A stretch of 64,000 bases of DNA from Flavobacterium rhamnosiphilum (GTDB taxonomy: Bacteria; Bacteroidota; Bacteroidia; Flavobacteriales; Flavobacteriaceae): positions 186,001 through 250,000 of the forward strand of contig NZ_SMLG01000006.1 of NCBI RefSeq assembly GCF_004349195.1, written 5' to 3'. Below the pieces are notes generated by a model, which saw nothing but the letters and a program-made list of their open reading frames with translations, was not told the origin of the DNA and did no database searches. Position 1 is the stretch's first letter; each line of letters opens with the position of its first letter. Both the position numbers and the translations under genes were made by a program. This document shows positions 17,717-26,024 of this stretch, in pieces.

Positions 17717-18451
17717 ATGAAAGATAATTTCTCCAAACAAGCTTCTGAGTATTCTAAGTTCCGACCACAATATCCAGATGAAATGACTAATTATTTGGTT
17801 TCATTTGTCAAAAATAAAGGGGTTGCGCTTGATATTGCAACCGGAAATGGGCAAATCGCACACAAACTTTCGAGATTTTTTGAAACGGTGTATGGAATTG
17901 ATATTAGCCAGAACCAACTTGACAATGCCATCTCTGGGGAGAATATCATTTATAAAATTGCTGCTGCTGAAAATACTTTTTTCAAAAATCAAGAATTTGA
18001 TTTAATTACCGTAGCGCAAGCAGTTCATTGGTTTGATTTTGATTCGTTTTATAAAGAAATTTACCGAATCTTAAAACCCGAAGGGATTTTTGCTGTTCTT
18101 GGTTACGGTTTGTTTTCTACCAATGCGGATTCGGATAAGATATTGCGAAATTTTTATTATAATATAGTAGGTCAGTATTGGGATGCAGAGCGAAAATATT
18201 TAGACGAAAATTATAGTACGATACCATTTCCATTTGATGAAATTGTTGCGGAACATTTCGAAAATAATCTAACATGGACTTTTGAAGAGCTCATTGGATA
18301 TTTGGAAACATGGTCAGCTACGCAGCATTATATTTCGAAAAACAATCAAAAACCTTTAGATTTGATTTATAATGATTTGAAAGCCTCTTGGCAAAAAAGC
18401 GATAAGAAAGTTACTTTTCCGTTGTTGCTAAGAATTGGAAAATTAAAATAG
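17717..18451 (+). CDS. Class I SAM-dependent methyltransferase
   Basis: Small-molecule type methyltransferase of 244 aa. VALDIATGNGQIAHKLSRFF (about residues 35-54) is SAM motif I, VYGIDISQNQL is motif II, and FDLITVAQAVHWFDFDSFYKEIYRILKPEGIF carries motifs III and post-III. The substrate is unknown. The opening FSKQASEYSKFRPQYP and the AVHWFD segment resemble the yeast Crg1/trans-aconitate methyltransferase-like group. It is followed 23 bp later by ruvX, which has its own -7 element. Confidence 0.85.
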   Translation: MKDNFSKQASEYSKFRPQYPDEMTNYLVSFVKNKGVALDIATGNGQIAHKLSRFFETVYGIDISQNQLDNAISGENIIYKIAAAENTFFKNQEFDLITVAQAVHWFDFDSFYKEIYRILKPEGIFAVLGYGLFSTNADSDKILRNFYYNIVGQYWDAERKYLDENYSTIPFPFDEIVAEHFENNLTWTFEELIGYLETWSATQHYISKNNQKPLDLIYNDLKASWQKSDKKVTFPLLLRIGKLK

Positions 18452-18452
18452 T

Positions 18453-18460
18453 TACCTTTG
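18453..18460 (+). promoter_or_regulatory. -7 promoter element for ruvX
   Basis: Reads TACCTTTG and lies just after the methyltransferase stop codon, 14 bp before the ruvX ATG. Confidence 0.5.
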
Positions 18461-18474
18461 AAAAAAATAAAAAA

Positions 18475-18891
18475 ATGCCAAGAATTCTCGCCATAGATTA
18501 CGGACAAAAACGTACCGGAATAGCCGTTACCGATGAAATGCAAATCATAGCTTCTGGACTGACAACCATTCCATCCGCGACTGCAATTGCTTTTTTGAAG
18601 GACTATTTTTCCAAAGAGAAAGTAGAGGCTGTTCTTATTGGTGAGCCTAAACAAATGAATGGTGAACCTTCAGAAAGTGCTTCCATCATTAAAGGTTTTG
18701 TAACGCATTTTACCAATCATTTTCCGGATATGAAAGTCATTCGGGTAGATGAACGGTTTACTTCAAAAATGGCTTTTCAAACGATGATTGACAGCGGTCT
18801 TAGCAAGAAACAGCGTCAAAATAAAGCACTTATCGATGAAATTTCGGCAACGATAATGCTTCAGGATTATTTGACTCGAAAGATGTTTTAA
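18475..18891 (+). CDS. ruvX: Holliday junction resolvase-like protein (YqgF/RuvX), pre-16S rRNA nuclease
   Basis: RNase H-fold nuclease implicated in maturation of the 16S rRNA 5' end, and by fold in Holliday junction resolution. It begins RILAIDYGQKRTGIAVTD, which holds the first catalytic Asp (residue 7). VEAVLIGEPKQMNGEPSE and IRVDERFTSKMA (catalytic Glu) follow. The last acidic residue lies in NKALIDEISATIMLQDYL. At 138 aa it has the normal length. Confidence 0.92.
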   Translation: MPRILAIDYGQKRTGIAVTDEMQIIASGLTTIPSATAIAFLKDYFSKEKVEAVLIGEPKQMNGEPSESASIIKGFVTHFTNHFPDMKVIRVDERFTSKMAFQTMIDSGLSKKQRQNKALIDEISATIMLQDYLTRKMF

Positions 18892-18985
18892 AAATCCAAC
18901 TCAAAGCCAGTCAATTGACTAAAATAGATTTGTAATTCCTTACTTTTTAACAATAATTTGTTACATTTTTTTTGCATATATAAAG

Positions 18986-18993
18986 TATCTTTG
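18986..18993 (+). promoter_or_regulatory. -7 promoter element for mqo
   Basis: Reads TATCTTTG, a full consensus match, 17 bp before the ATG at 19011. Confidence 0.6.
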
Positions 18994-19010
18994 CACTTTA
19001 AAATTTTGTT

Positions 19011-20507
19011 ATGCCCGATACAACCATTCGTTCGCAAAGTGAAGTAGTTCTTATAGGAGCTGGAATAATGAGCGCCACTCTTGGCTTAATCCTAAAAGAG
19101 TTACAGCCCGATATAAAGATTGAAATTTACGAAAGATTAGATATGGCTGCTGCCGAAAGTTCTGATGCATGGAATAATGCCGGAACTGGACATTCTGCTT
19201 TTTGCGAGCTTAATTATACTCCAGAAAGTGAAGATGGAAGCATCAACCCGAAAAAAGCAATCAGTATTGCAGAATCTTTTGAAGTTTCGCGCCAGTTTTG
19301 GGCTTATTTAGTCCAACAAAAAAAGATCTCATCTCCCGAAAAATTTATAAAAAGTATTCCTCATATGAGTTTTGTTTGGGGGGATAAGAATGTTGAATAT
19401 CTTAAGAAAAGATTTGAGGCTTTGCATTCGAATCCTCTTTTTAAGGAGATGGTGTTCAGTACTGATTTGGCTCAGCTAAAAGAATGGATGCCTTTAGTTA
19501 TGGAAGGTAGAAAGGTGACCGATAAAGTTGCGGCAACTTCTATGGATATTGGAACGGATGTGAATTTTGGAGAATTGACCAGAAACATATTCAATTATTT
19601 AACGCAATTGGATGGAGTTACCATGCATTTTCATCATGAAGTTAAAAAATTGAAACAGCGCGAGGATAAAACTTGGAGGATAAAAATTACTGATTTGGCT
19701 ACTGGCCAAAAGAGAAAAGTATATACTAAATTTGTTTTTATCGGTGCCGGAGGTGGTTCCTTGCCATTATTGGAAAAAGCGGATGTTCCGGAAGGAAAAG
19801 GGTATGGAGGTTTTCCTGTGAGTGGACAATGGTTAAAATGTACCAATCCGGAAGTTATCGCAAAACATCAGGCCAAAGTCTATGGTAAAGCGAGCGTGGG
19901 TGCGCCGCCAATGTCAGTGCCACATATTGATTCCAGAATGATAAATGGTGAAAAGCAATTGCTTTTTGGACCTTTTGCTGGTTTCTCAACCCGATTTTTA
20001 AAAAATGGCTCGTATTCGGATTTGCCTTTATCCATAAAACCGGATAATATCATTCCCATGGTTGCTGCTGGTATTAAAAATATACCACTTACAAAATATT
20101 TGATTGAGCAAGTGCGTCAGTCTCCTAAAGACAGGATTAATGCATTGAGAGAATATGTTCCTGGTGCCAGATCTAAAGACTGGAAATTAGAACGTGCAGG
20201 ACAACGCGTGCAAGTGATAAAAAAAGACGAAAAAGAAGGAGGAATACTAGAGTTTGGTACTGAAGTAATCACAACTGCTGATGGATCATTAGCTGTTTTA
20301 CTTGGAGCTTCTCCTGGAGCTTCAACTGCTGTTTCTATTATGGTAGATTTAATAGGAAGATGTTTCAAAGAAGAAATGGCAACTCCGGAATGGCAGGAAA
20401 AATTAAAAATTATGATTCCATCTCATGGCCAGACTTTGAATGATAATCCAGCTTTATTGGATCAAATCAGGAAAGATACTGCCTCTGTTTTAAAACTGAA
20501 TAATTAG
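19011..20507 (+). CDS. mqo: Malate:quinone oxidoreductase
   Basis: FAD-dependent, membrane-associated TCA-cycle enzyme that oxidises malate to oxaloacetate and passes electrons to the quinone pool. The dinucleotide-binding motif VVLIGAGIMSATLGLILKEL (about residues 12-31) is followed by WNNAGTGHSAFCELNYTP. FVFIGAGGGSLPLLEKA, GFPVSGQWLKC and LLFGPFAGFSTRFLK are family motifs. The C-terminal GASPGASTAVSIMVDL completes the FAD site. At 498 aa it is of normal size. It is monocistronic between its promoter and a strong terminator. Confidence 0.96.
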   Translation: MPDTTIRSQSEVVLIGAGIMSATLGLILKELQPDIKIEIYERLDMAAAESSDAWNNAGTGHSAFCELNYTPESEDGSINPKKAISIAESFEVSRQFWAYLVQQKKISSPEKFIKSIPHMSFVWGDKNVEYLKKRFEALHSNPLFKEMVFSTDLAQLKEWMPLVMEGRKVTDKVAATSMDIGTDVNFGELTRNIFNYLTQLDGVTMHFHHEVKKLKQREDKTWRIKITDLATGQKRKVYTKFVFIGAGGGSLPLLEKADVPEGKGYGGFPVSGQWLKCTNPEVIAKHQAKVYGKASVGAPPMSVPHIDSRMINGEKQLLFGPFAGFSTRFLKNGSYSDLPLSIKPDNIIPMVAAGIKNIPLTKYLIEQVRQSPKDRINALREYVPGARSKDWKLERAGQRVQVIKKDEKEGGILEFGTEVITTADGSLAVLLGASPGASTAVSIMVDLIGRCFKEEMATPEWQEKLKIMIPSHGQTLNDNPALLDQIRKDTASVLKLNN

Positions 20508-20529
20508 AAAAGTTAGAAATAAAATAAAA

Positions 20530-20571
20530 GGCGCTGGATTTTAGATATTATCTAATTCCAGCGCTTTTTTC
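20530..20571. terminator. Bidirectional terminator between mqo and the FUSC gene
   Basis: The outer stem GCGCTGGA/TCCAGCGC encloses an inner TTAGATA/TATCTAA stem and is followed by a T-tract on the plus strand and a usable one on the minus strand. Confidence 0.85.
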
Positions 20572-20572
20572 T

Positions 20573-22786
20573 TTAAGACTCCATTAATGCTTTTGTAGTT
20601 TTTAAAATATTTTCAGAAAGATTAGTCAACCAGATTAATTGCTCTATAACCAATTGTGCTTCCTGCATTTTCAATTGAAACGCTTCTTCATCAATAGGAA
20701 TTCCTTCTTTTAATTCTTTGGCTCGAATATTTTTTAATTCCGTAAATCGCATGGCTAAATCTTCTTTTGGGAGATTTTCTTTTAGATATAAATCATTTTC
20801 TTTCAAAAGTGCAATGGCATTATCCAGATTTCTAATGACAGTATCGACTACAACATTAAATGCCTCAGAAGCTGATGTAGTTTTGTGCGATTGGATGTAA
20901 GTTCCCAACGAAGCTGATGAAGATAGCAATGAATGATTAAGTATCGCTAGTTTATATACCTGTGGTAATTGCTTTTGTTTCGATTTTGGTTCTTGGACCA
21001 TTCTTTGGAAAGAAGCCATTAAATTACCTATTTCGATAAAAGCATTTTTTCGGGATAAACGATACGAAGTAGAAATAGTTCCTTTTTTATTGTAAAAAAC
21101 GGAAATTTCCTTTAGGTAATTTTGATTTGCTTTAATAGATTTCTCCAAATGCATTGGAATATTTAAAAACTCCCAGGAAGGCCATAAAAAGTGATTGGCA
21201 AGAAAAGCCAAAACAGCCCCCACAACGGTATCGAGTATTCGATACTGAACTACATCAACAATATTAGGGGTTACAATTCCATAAATAAAAACGACATACA
21301 TGGTGACAAACGTGGCGCTCACCTTATAATTTATTTGCGTAAAGGAGAATCCTAATAACATGCAAAGAATGGAAAGAATACTGATGATAATGTTGTCCTT
21401 TACAAAGGAAAGAATTCCAAAGGCAATCAATCCGCCTAAAACAGTACCAAATATTCGGTGAAAAGAACGCTCTTTTGTCAAACCATAACCAGGTCGCATG
21501 ATTACAATTATGGTGAGTAAAATCCAATATACGTTTTGAAACGGCAAAAAATTTCCAATAATAAAGCCAACCATCAATGTTATGGTTAGTCGCAATGAAT
21601 GTCTGAAAATAGTAGAGGAAAAACTCAGGTTTTCAATCAAAGTGCTCAAAGGATAATATTGAGGCGTCAGGAATTTTTCTAAATCCTTATCTATTCCTTT
21701 AAAATCTTGAGAATTAAAAGCAAGTGAAAAAGCCCGTTCGACAATTTTTATTTTTTCGACCTGTTTTTCCGCATACTGGAGCATGGTGGTGAGCATAAAA
21801 ACACCTTCGGAAGCGGGAACTTTTCCTAAATCATTTTCATAATCTGCAATGGCAAGCTGTAAGGCATTCAGATCATTGAGTAAAGTATGTTTGGAAATGT
21901 ATTTAGCTCGTTTTTTTACACTTTTGGACAATTGCTTTAAACTTGCGGCAAGATTATAGGCTAAACTTTGATACGTTAGCAACACCTTTGGATGGCCGTC
22001 AAATTTTTGATGCAATTTATCATGGTCGAATGCAGTAGATAATGCCAGTTCAAGAATTTCTACCAATGAAATAAAAACCAGAAGCATTTTGCGGTTTTGA
22101 TTCGAAGAACCGGTAGTAGTATGACTGCTGATCAATACCTCTCTTATATTTTGGTGAATGGTGTTCAGTTCAACCTGAAGGTGCAATTGTTTTTCAATAA
22201 TGGATTTTTTATCAGCATTAATGGTCCATAAATCACCCCTTAGTTTTAAATATTTAGCAGTAAGCTTAATGCATTCAGCAATTTGTAATTCAATATAGCG
22301 ATGTGGTCTTACGTAATAGAAAACAAGAGAAATTATCAAATAAAATAACCCTCCAGATACTATTAAGACGGAATGTTGCACCATTGCCCAACCGGTATTG
22401 ATGCTTGCAAATGCTAATGAAACTGCAATTAGAGCGGAGAAAGAGACCATCGTAGCGCGTTGTCCATAGACTGAAATCATCGCTATCAGAAAAATTAATA
22501 CCGCCAAAAAAGGATAGAAAATCCAGGAATAAGGATGCATAATATTCACTAACAAATTAACACCCGCAACAAGTAAAGCCGTAACCAGAATACCGTTTAT
22601 TTTATGTTTCAGATTGCTTGGAATATCGCTTGGATAGGTAAAAAAGGCTCCTAAAGCTATTGTAAAACCTATTTCGAATTTGCCCAAAAAAGAAAACAGT
22701 ACAACTGGAATAACTGCAGCTATTGTTACTTTTAAGGCATTGGTGAAATACGTGCTGTCGGTAAATTTTCGGATTTTGTAAATCAT
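20573..22786 (-). CDS. FUSC-family (YccS/YhfK-like) inner-membrane protein
   Basis: Predicted membrane transporter of the fusaric-acid-resistance/aromatic acid exporter superfamily. There are two sets of hydrophobic helices. The first is at about residues 20-160 (VTIAAVIPVVLFSFLG, IALGAFFTYPSDIPSN). The second is in the middle (LRLTITLMVGFIIGNFLPF, YWILLTIIVIMRPGYGLTKERSFHRIFGTVLGG), which holds the FUSC signature. Each set is followed by a long cytoplasmic helical region. The frame extends to 22831, but a -7 element at 22803-22810 places transcription downstream of that codon. The ATG at 22786 (MIYKIRKF) is therefore chosen, giving 737 aa. The substrate is unknown. Confidence 0.88.
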   Translation of the reverse strand: MIYKIRKFTDSTYFTNALKVTIAAVIPVVLFSFLGKFEIGFTIALGAFFTYPSDIPSNLKHKINGILVTALLVAGVNLLVNIMHPYSWIFYPFLAVLIFLIAMISVYGQRATMVSFSALIAVSLAFASINTGWAMVQHSVLIVSGGLFYLIISLVFYYVRPHRYIELQIAECIKLTAKYLKLRGDLWTINADKKSIIEKQLHLQVELNTIHQNIREVLISSHTTTGSSNQNRKMLLVFISLVEILELALSTAFDHDKLHQKFDGHPKVLLTYQSLAYNLAASLKQLSKSVKKRAKYISKHTLLNDLNALQLAIADYENDLGKVPASEGVFMLTTMLQYAEKQVEKIKIVERAFSLAFNSQDFKGIDKDLEKFLTPQYYPLSTLIENLSFSSTIFRHSLRLTITLMVGFIIGNFLPFQNVYWILLTIIVIMRPGYGLTKERSFHRIFGTVLGGLIAFGILSFVKDNIIISILSILCMLLGFSFTQINYKVSATFVTMYVVFIYGIVTPNIVDVVQYRILDTVVGAVLAFLANHFLWPSWEFLNIPMHLEKSIKANQNYLKEISVFYNKKGTISTSYRLSRKNAFIEIGNLMASFQRMVQEPKSKQKQLPQVYKLAILNHSLLSSSASLGTYIQSHKTTSASEAFNVVVDTVIRNLDNAIALLKENDLYLKENLPKEDLAMRFTELKNIRAKELKEGIPIDEEAFQLKMQEAQLVIEQLIWLTNLSENILKTTKALMES

Positions 22787-22802
22787 ACAATTGGATTGCA
22801 AA

Positions 22803-22810
22803 CAAAGGTA
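22803..22810 (-). promoter_or_regulatory. -7 promoter element that decides the FUSC gene start
   Basis: Reads TACCTTTG on the minus strand, a full consensus match, 17 bp upstream of the ATG at 22786. Confidence 0.6.
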
Positions 22811-22913
22811 AGAATTGAGTGACTCATTCAAAGAATAATTTGCCTTGTTTTTGACTAAATGGTAAAAAAATACTAATTATCAATACAGGATTATTCATTG
22901 TCTATTTTTTTAC

Positions 22914-22921
22914 TATTTTTG
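22914..22921 (+). promoter_or_regulatory. -7 promoter element for def
   Basis: Reads TATTTTTG, 61 bp before the def ATG, giving a leader of roughly 55 nt. Confidence 0.45.
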
Positions 22922-22982
22922 CAGACTGAATTAAAAGGAAACTTATTCCGATTTATAGTAGATAATACTTAATATAACAATA

Positions 22983-23570
22983 ATGATTTTACCAATTATA
23001 GGATATGGCGATCCCGTTTTAAGAAAAGTAGGAGCCGTTCTTTCACCAGAACATCCTAATTTGAATGAAACGATTGCTAACATGTACGAAACGATGTATA
23101 ATGCCTATGGTGTTGGACTTGCCGCACCTCAAGTAGGATTGGCACTTCGTTTATTCGTAATCGATACAACTCCTTTTAGTGATGATGATGAATTAGAAGA
23201 TGCTGAACAAAAAGAATTAAAAGGATTCAAAAGAACTTTTATCAATGCAAAAATGATAAAAGAAGAAGGTGAAGAGTGGAGTTTTAATGAAGGTTGCTTG
23301 AGTATTCCGGATGTTAGAGAGGATGTATATAGAAATCCAACCATAACAATCGAATATTGCGAAGAGGATTTTGTAATGAAAACCGAAATTTTTGACGGAT
23401 TGATTGCCAGAGTAATCCAACATGAATACGATCATATAGAAGGAATTTTATTCACGGATAAAATTTCGTCATTAAAAAAACGATTGATTCAAAAGAAACT
23501 GAAAAACATTCTGGAAGGAAAAACATTCCAAGAGTACCGAATGAAATTTTTTGGTAAAAAAGGAAGATAA
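22983..23570 (+). CDS. def: Peptide deformylase
   Basis: Removes the formyl group from nascent N-terminal formylmethionine. The three family motifs are present. GVGLAAPQVG lies near residues 42-51, EGCLSIPD near 103-110 (metal-binding Cys), and QHEYDHIEG near 143-151 (two metal-binding His and the catalytic Glu). At 195 aa it is of usual length. An acidic insertion, FSDDDELEDAEQKELKGF, near residues 67-84 is common in Bacteroidota enzymes. It is followed by the DUF5606 gene. Confidence 0.96.
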   Translation: MILPIIGYGDPVLRKVGAVLSPEHPNLNETIANMYETMYNAYGVGLAAPQVGLALRLFVIDTTPFSDDDELEDAEQKELKGFKRTFINAKMIKEEGEEWSFNEGCLSIPDVREDVYRNPTITIEYCEEDFVMKTEIFDGLIARVIQHEYDHIEGILFTDKISSLKKRLIQKKLKNILEGKTFQEYRMKFFGKKGR

Positions 23571-23659
23571 AACAGTCTTTACAGCTTTATCTTGGTATGA
23601 TTTTTGGTTCTAAATGAAAAAATAAATAAGTCAAATTCTTAATAATAATTACACAAAAC

Positions 23660-24139
23660 ATGAATTTAGAAAAAATATTAGCCATTTCTGGGAAACCAGG
23701 TTTATATGTATTAAGAGTACAAACACGTACTGGGTTTGTTGCAGAATCATTATTAGATGGAAAAAAAATCACAGTAAACTTAAAAAGCAATGTGAGTTTA
23801 TTGTCGGAAATTTCAATTTATACGTATGAAGGCGAAAAACCATTAGCTGAAATCATGCAAAAAATTGCTGATAAAGAAAACAAAGGTCAAGCAATTTCAC
23901 ATAAAGAAGATAATGCTACATTGACGGCTTATTTCAAAGAAATTTTACCGGACTATGATGAAGAAAGAGTGTATCCTTCTGATATCAAAAAAGTTTTAAA
24001 CTGGTATAATATGCTTCAAGCAAAAGGATTAGTTGTAGATGAAGCTCCAGTTGCTGAAGAAGTTGCTGCTGTTGTTGAAGAAACTCCTGCTGCCGAAGTG
24101 AAAACTCCTGCAAAAAAAGCAAAAGCTAAAAAAGAGTAA
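23660..24139 (+). CDS. DUF5606 domain protein
   Basis: Conserved Bacteroidota protein of unknown function, 159 aa. The N-terminal part MNLEKILAISGKPGLYVLRV is the recognisable start of the family and looks like a small beta-rich domain (residues 1-60). A helical part that ends KKVLNWYNMLQAKGLV follows. The tail from about residue 130 is low-complexity Ala/Glu/Val then Lys-rich (PAKKAKAKKE), which suggests contact with nucleic acid or simply disorder. It lies between def and mazG on the same strand. Confidence 0.82.
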   Translation: MNLEKILAISGKPGLYVLRVQTRTGFVAESLLDGKKITVNLKSNVSLLSEISIYTYEGEKPLAEIMQKIADKENKGQAISHKEDNATLTAYFKEILPDYDEERVYPSDIKKVLNWYNMLQAKGLVVDEAPVAEEVAAVVEETPAAEVKTPAKKAKAKKE

Positions 24140-24220
24140 TTTTACTTTAAAATACTATTTAATCCTGTTCAGCTATTTTTCTGGACAGGATTTTTTTATT
24201 TTTACCAAAAACCATTTCTG

Positions 24221-25003
24221 ATGAATTCAAGACAAAACCAACTGCAAGCTTTCGAAAGATTATTAGACATTATGGATGATTTGCGAGAAAAATGTCCTTG
24301 GGACAAAAAGCAAACCATGCAAACGTTGCGTCATCTTACTATTGAAGAAACCTACGAATTAGGCGATGCTATTTTAGACAACGATGTAAACGAAGTCAAA
24401 AAAGAATTAGGGGATTTGTTATTGCATATTGTTTTTTATGCCAAAATAGGAAGCGAGACGAATGATTTTGACATGGCTGATGTATGTAATGAAATTTGTG
24501 AAAAGTTAATTCACCGTCATCCGCATATTTATAGTGATGTGGTAGTGAAAGACGAGGAAGAAGTGAAACAAAACTGGGAAAAACTAAAACTGAAAGAAGG
24601 TAAAAAGTCCGTTCTGGAAGGCGTTCCAAAAAGTTTACCCGCATTGGTAAAAGCAAGCCGAATTCAGGATAAAGTAAAAGGAGTTGGATTTGATTGGGAA
24701 GAATCGCATCAGGTTTGGGATAAGGTTCAAGAGGAATTGGAAGAATTACAAGTTGAGGTTGAAGCAGGCGATCAGGATAAAATTGAAGCCGAATTTGGCG
24801 ATGTTTTATTTTCGATGATTAACTATGCCCGATTTCTCAATGTAAATCCTGAGGATGCTTTGGAACGCACCAATAAAAAATTCATTAAGCGTTTTCAATA
24901 TTTGGAAAGCAAAGCAGGAGAATTAGGAAAACCCTTAATGGATATGACTTTAGCTGAAATGGATGTTTTTTGGGAAGAAGCGAAGCGTCTTCCCAATAAA
25001 TAG
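24221..25003 (+). CDS. mazG: Nucleoside triphosphate pyrophosphohydrolase
   Basis: Hydrolyses (d)NTPs to NMP and pyrophosphate for nucleotide-pool cleaning. There are two MazG domains. The first has CPWDKKQTMQTLRHLTIEETYELGDAI with the EExxE-type metal site near residues 46-50 and KKELGDLLLHIVFYAKI. The second has VQEELEELQVEVEAGDQDKIEAEFGDVLFSMINYARFL near residues 165-205. The 260-aa length fits the standalone enzyme. Its last codons (WEEAKRLPNK) are the source of the first unit of the 69-bp tandem repeat that follows. Confidence 0.94.
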   Translation: MNSRQNQLQAFERLLDIMDDLREKCPWDKKQTMQTLRHLTIEETYELGDAILDNDVNEVKKELGDLLLHIVFYAKIGSETNDFDMADVCNEICEKLIHRHPHIYSDVVVKDEEEVKQNWEKLKLKEGKKSVLEGVPKSLPALVKASRIQDKVKGVGFDWEESHQVWDKVQEELEELQVEVEAGDQDKIEAEFGDVLFSMINYARFLNVNPEDALERTNKKFIKRFQYLESKAGELGKPLMDMTLAEMDVFWEEAKRLPNK

Positions 25004-25193
25004 GAATTGGAAATCTATGATTTCCAAATAACTTAATTTTGGGAAGAAGCGAAGCGTCTTCCCAATAAATAGGAATTGGAAATCTATGATTTCCAAATAC
25101 CTTAATTTTGGGAAGAAGCGAAGCGGCTTCCTAATAAATAGGAATTGGAAATCTATGATTTCCAAATAACTTAATTTTGGGAAGAAGCGAAGA
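24972..25193. repeat. 69-bp tandem repeat, three full units plus a partial one
   Basis: Unit starts lie at 24972, 25041, 25110 and 25179. The first unit begins inside mazG. Each unit carries two hairpins, GGGAAGA/TCTTCCC and TTGGAAATC/GATTTCCAA. The units differ by only a few bases, for example C for A at 25099 and GGCTTCCT for GTCTTCCC in the third unit. The array ends before the facing Crp/Fnr gene. Confidence 0.92.
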
Positions 25194-25246
25194 AATTATA
25201 ATGTTCAGTGTTCATTTTTTTAGTGAACAGTCCTAAATGATTAAAA

Positions 25247-25927
25247 TTACTCGGCAATTTTTTTTAGGGCATTAATGTCTTTCAAAACAATTTTTTTGCC
25301 ATTCAATTCAATTAAACCTAATTTATTAAAATCAGATAATAAACGGATGCAACTTTCAGTGGCAGTACCAATCATACTGGCTAGTTCATCTCTGGAAAGT
25401 TGTATTTTTAAAGAATTATCCTTGTTTTCCCCAAAGGTGTCATGCAAATATAGAAGCGTTTCGGCTAATCTTTCTTTGACTGTTTTTTGGGCTAAATTGA
25501 CCATGTGATCATCGGCTTCTTTTAGATCACCGCAAATAGTTTTCATCACGTTCATCGAAAACTGATTGTTCTTGTCAAAGTATCCCATCACTTCTGACTT
25601 CGGAATAAAACAAACCTGCATGTCTTCAAGAGCTACAGCACTTAGATTTACCGGTTCATCACTAATCATGGAACGTTGCCCCAGTAATTCTCCTTTTGTA
25701 ACCAATTTTACAATGTGATCTTTACCATTTGCACTGAGTTTAGTCAGTTTACAAATGCCATCTTTTATACAATAAATACCATTCACATTTTCTCCTTCTT
25801 CAAATATAACCTCCCCTTTTTTTATAATATGGGATGTTTTACAGTCGGAAAGTTTTATTAATTCTTCTTTAGTAAGTGCTTTTAAAGAGCTAAATTCTCT
25901 GACGATACATTGTTCGCATTTGCTCAT
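25247..25927 (-). CDS. Crp/Fnr-family transcriptional regulator
   Basis: DNA-binding regulator of 226 aa. A cyclic-nucleotide-binding-like beta barrel spans about residues 25-120 (IIKKGEVIFEEGENVNGIYCIKDG, GELLGQRSMISDEPVNLSA). A C-terminal winged helix has the recognition segment LSRDELASMIGTATESCIRLLSDF near residues 171-194. The N-terminus carries CEQC (Cys4, Cys7) plus Cys29, a pattern that could hold an oxygen-sensing iron-sulfur cluster as in FNR, although the spacing differs from E. coli FNR. It is divergent from the cbb3 oxidase genes and shares a palindrome at 25970-25983 with them, so it is probably their activator and its own repressor. Confidence 0.88.
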   Translation of the reverse strand: MSKCEQCIVREFSSLKALTKEELIKLSDCKTSHIIKKGEVIFEEGENVNGIYCIKDGICKLTKLSANGKDHIVKLVTKGELLGQRSMISDEPVNLSAVALEDMQVCFIPKSEVMGYFDKNNQFSMNVMKTICGDLKEADDHMVNLAQKTVKERLAETLLYLHDTFGENKDNSLKIQLSRDELASMIGTATESCIRLLSDFNKLGLIELNGKKIVLKDINALKKIAE

Positions 25928-25951
25928 ATTGTGTGTGATTTATTTGCATTA

Positions 25952-25959
25952 CAAAACTA
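25952..25959 (-). promoter_or_regulatory. -7 promoter element of the Crp/Fnr gene
   Basis: Reads TAGTTTTG on the minus strand. The palindrome at 25970-25983 would cover its -33 region, which suggests negative autoregulation. Confidence 0.5.
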
Positions 25960-25969
25960 ACTCTTTAAT

Positions 25970-25983
25970 ATGACAAATATCAT
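25970..25983. promoter_or_regulatory. Fnr-like operator upstream of ccoI
   Basis: Imperfect palindrome ATGAC-AAAT-ATCAT. It ends 22 bp before a -7 like element at 26006-26013, the same spacing as the two sister sites at 28492 and 36337. Confidence 0.72.
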
Positions 25984-26005
25984 ATTTTTAACTTATTCAA
26001 TTGAT

Positions 26006-26013
26006 GACCTTTG
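26006..26013 (+). promoter_or_regulatory. -7 like element of ccoI
   Basis: Reads GACCTTTG, one mismatch from TAnnTTTG, as is common at activator-dependent promoters. It excludes the in-frame TTG/ATG codons at 26001 and 26004 as translation starts. Confidence 0.5.
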
Positions 26014-26024
26014 TTCCAGGTAAA

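Noticed and set aside
24950-25165. 71-aa minus-strand frame over the 69-bp repeats
   Set aside because: It only exists because the repeat unit is a multiple of three. It overlaps mazG antisense and lacks a start signal.
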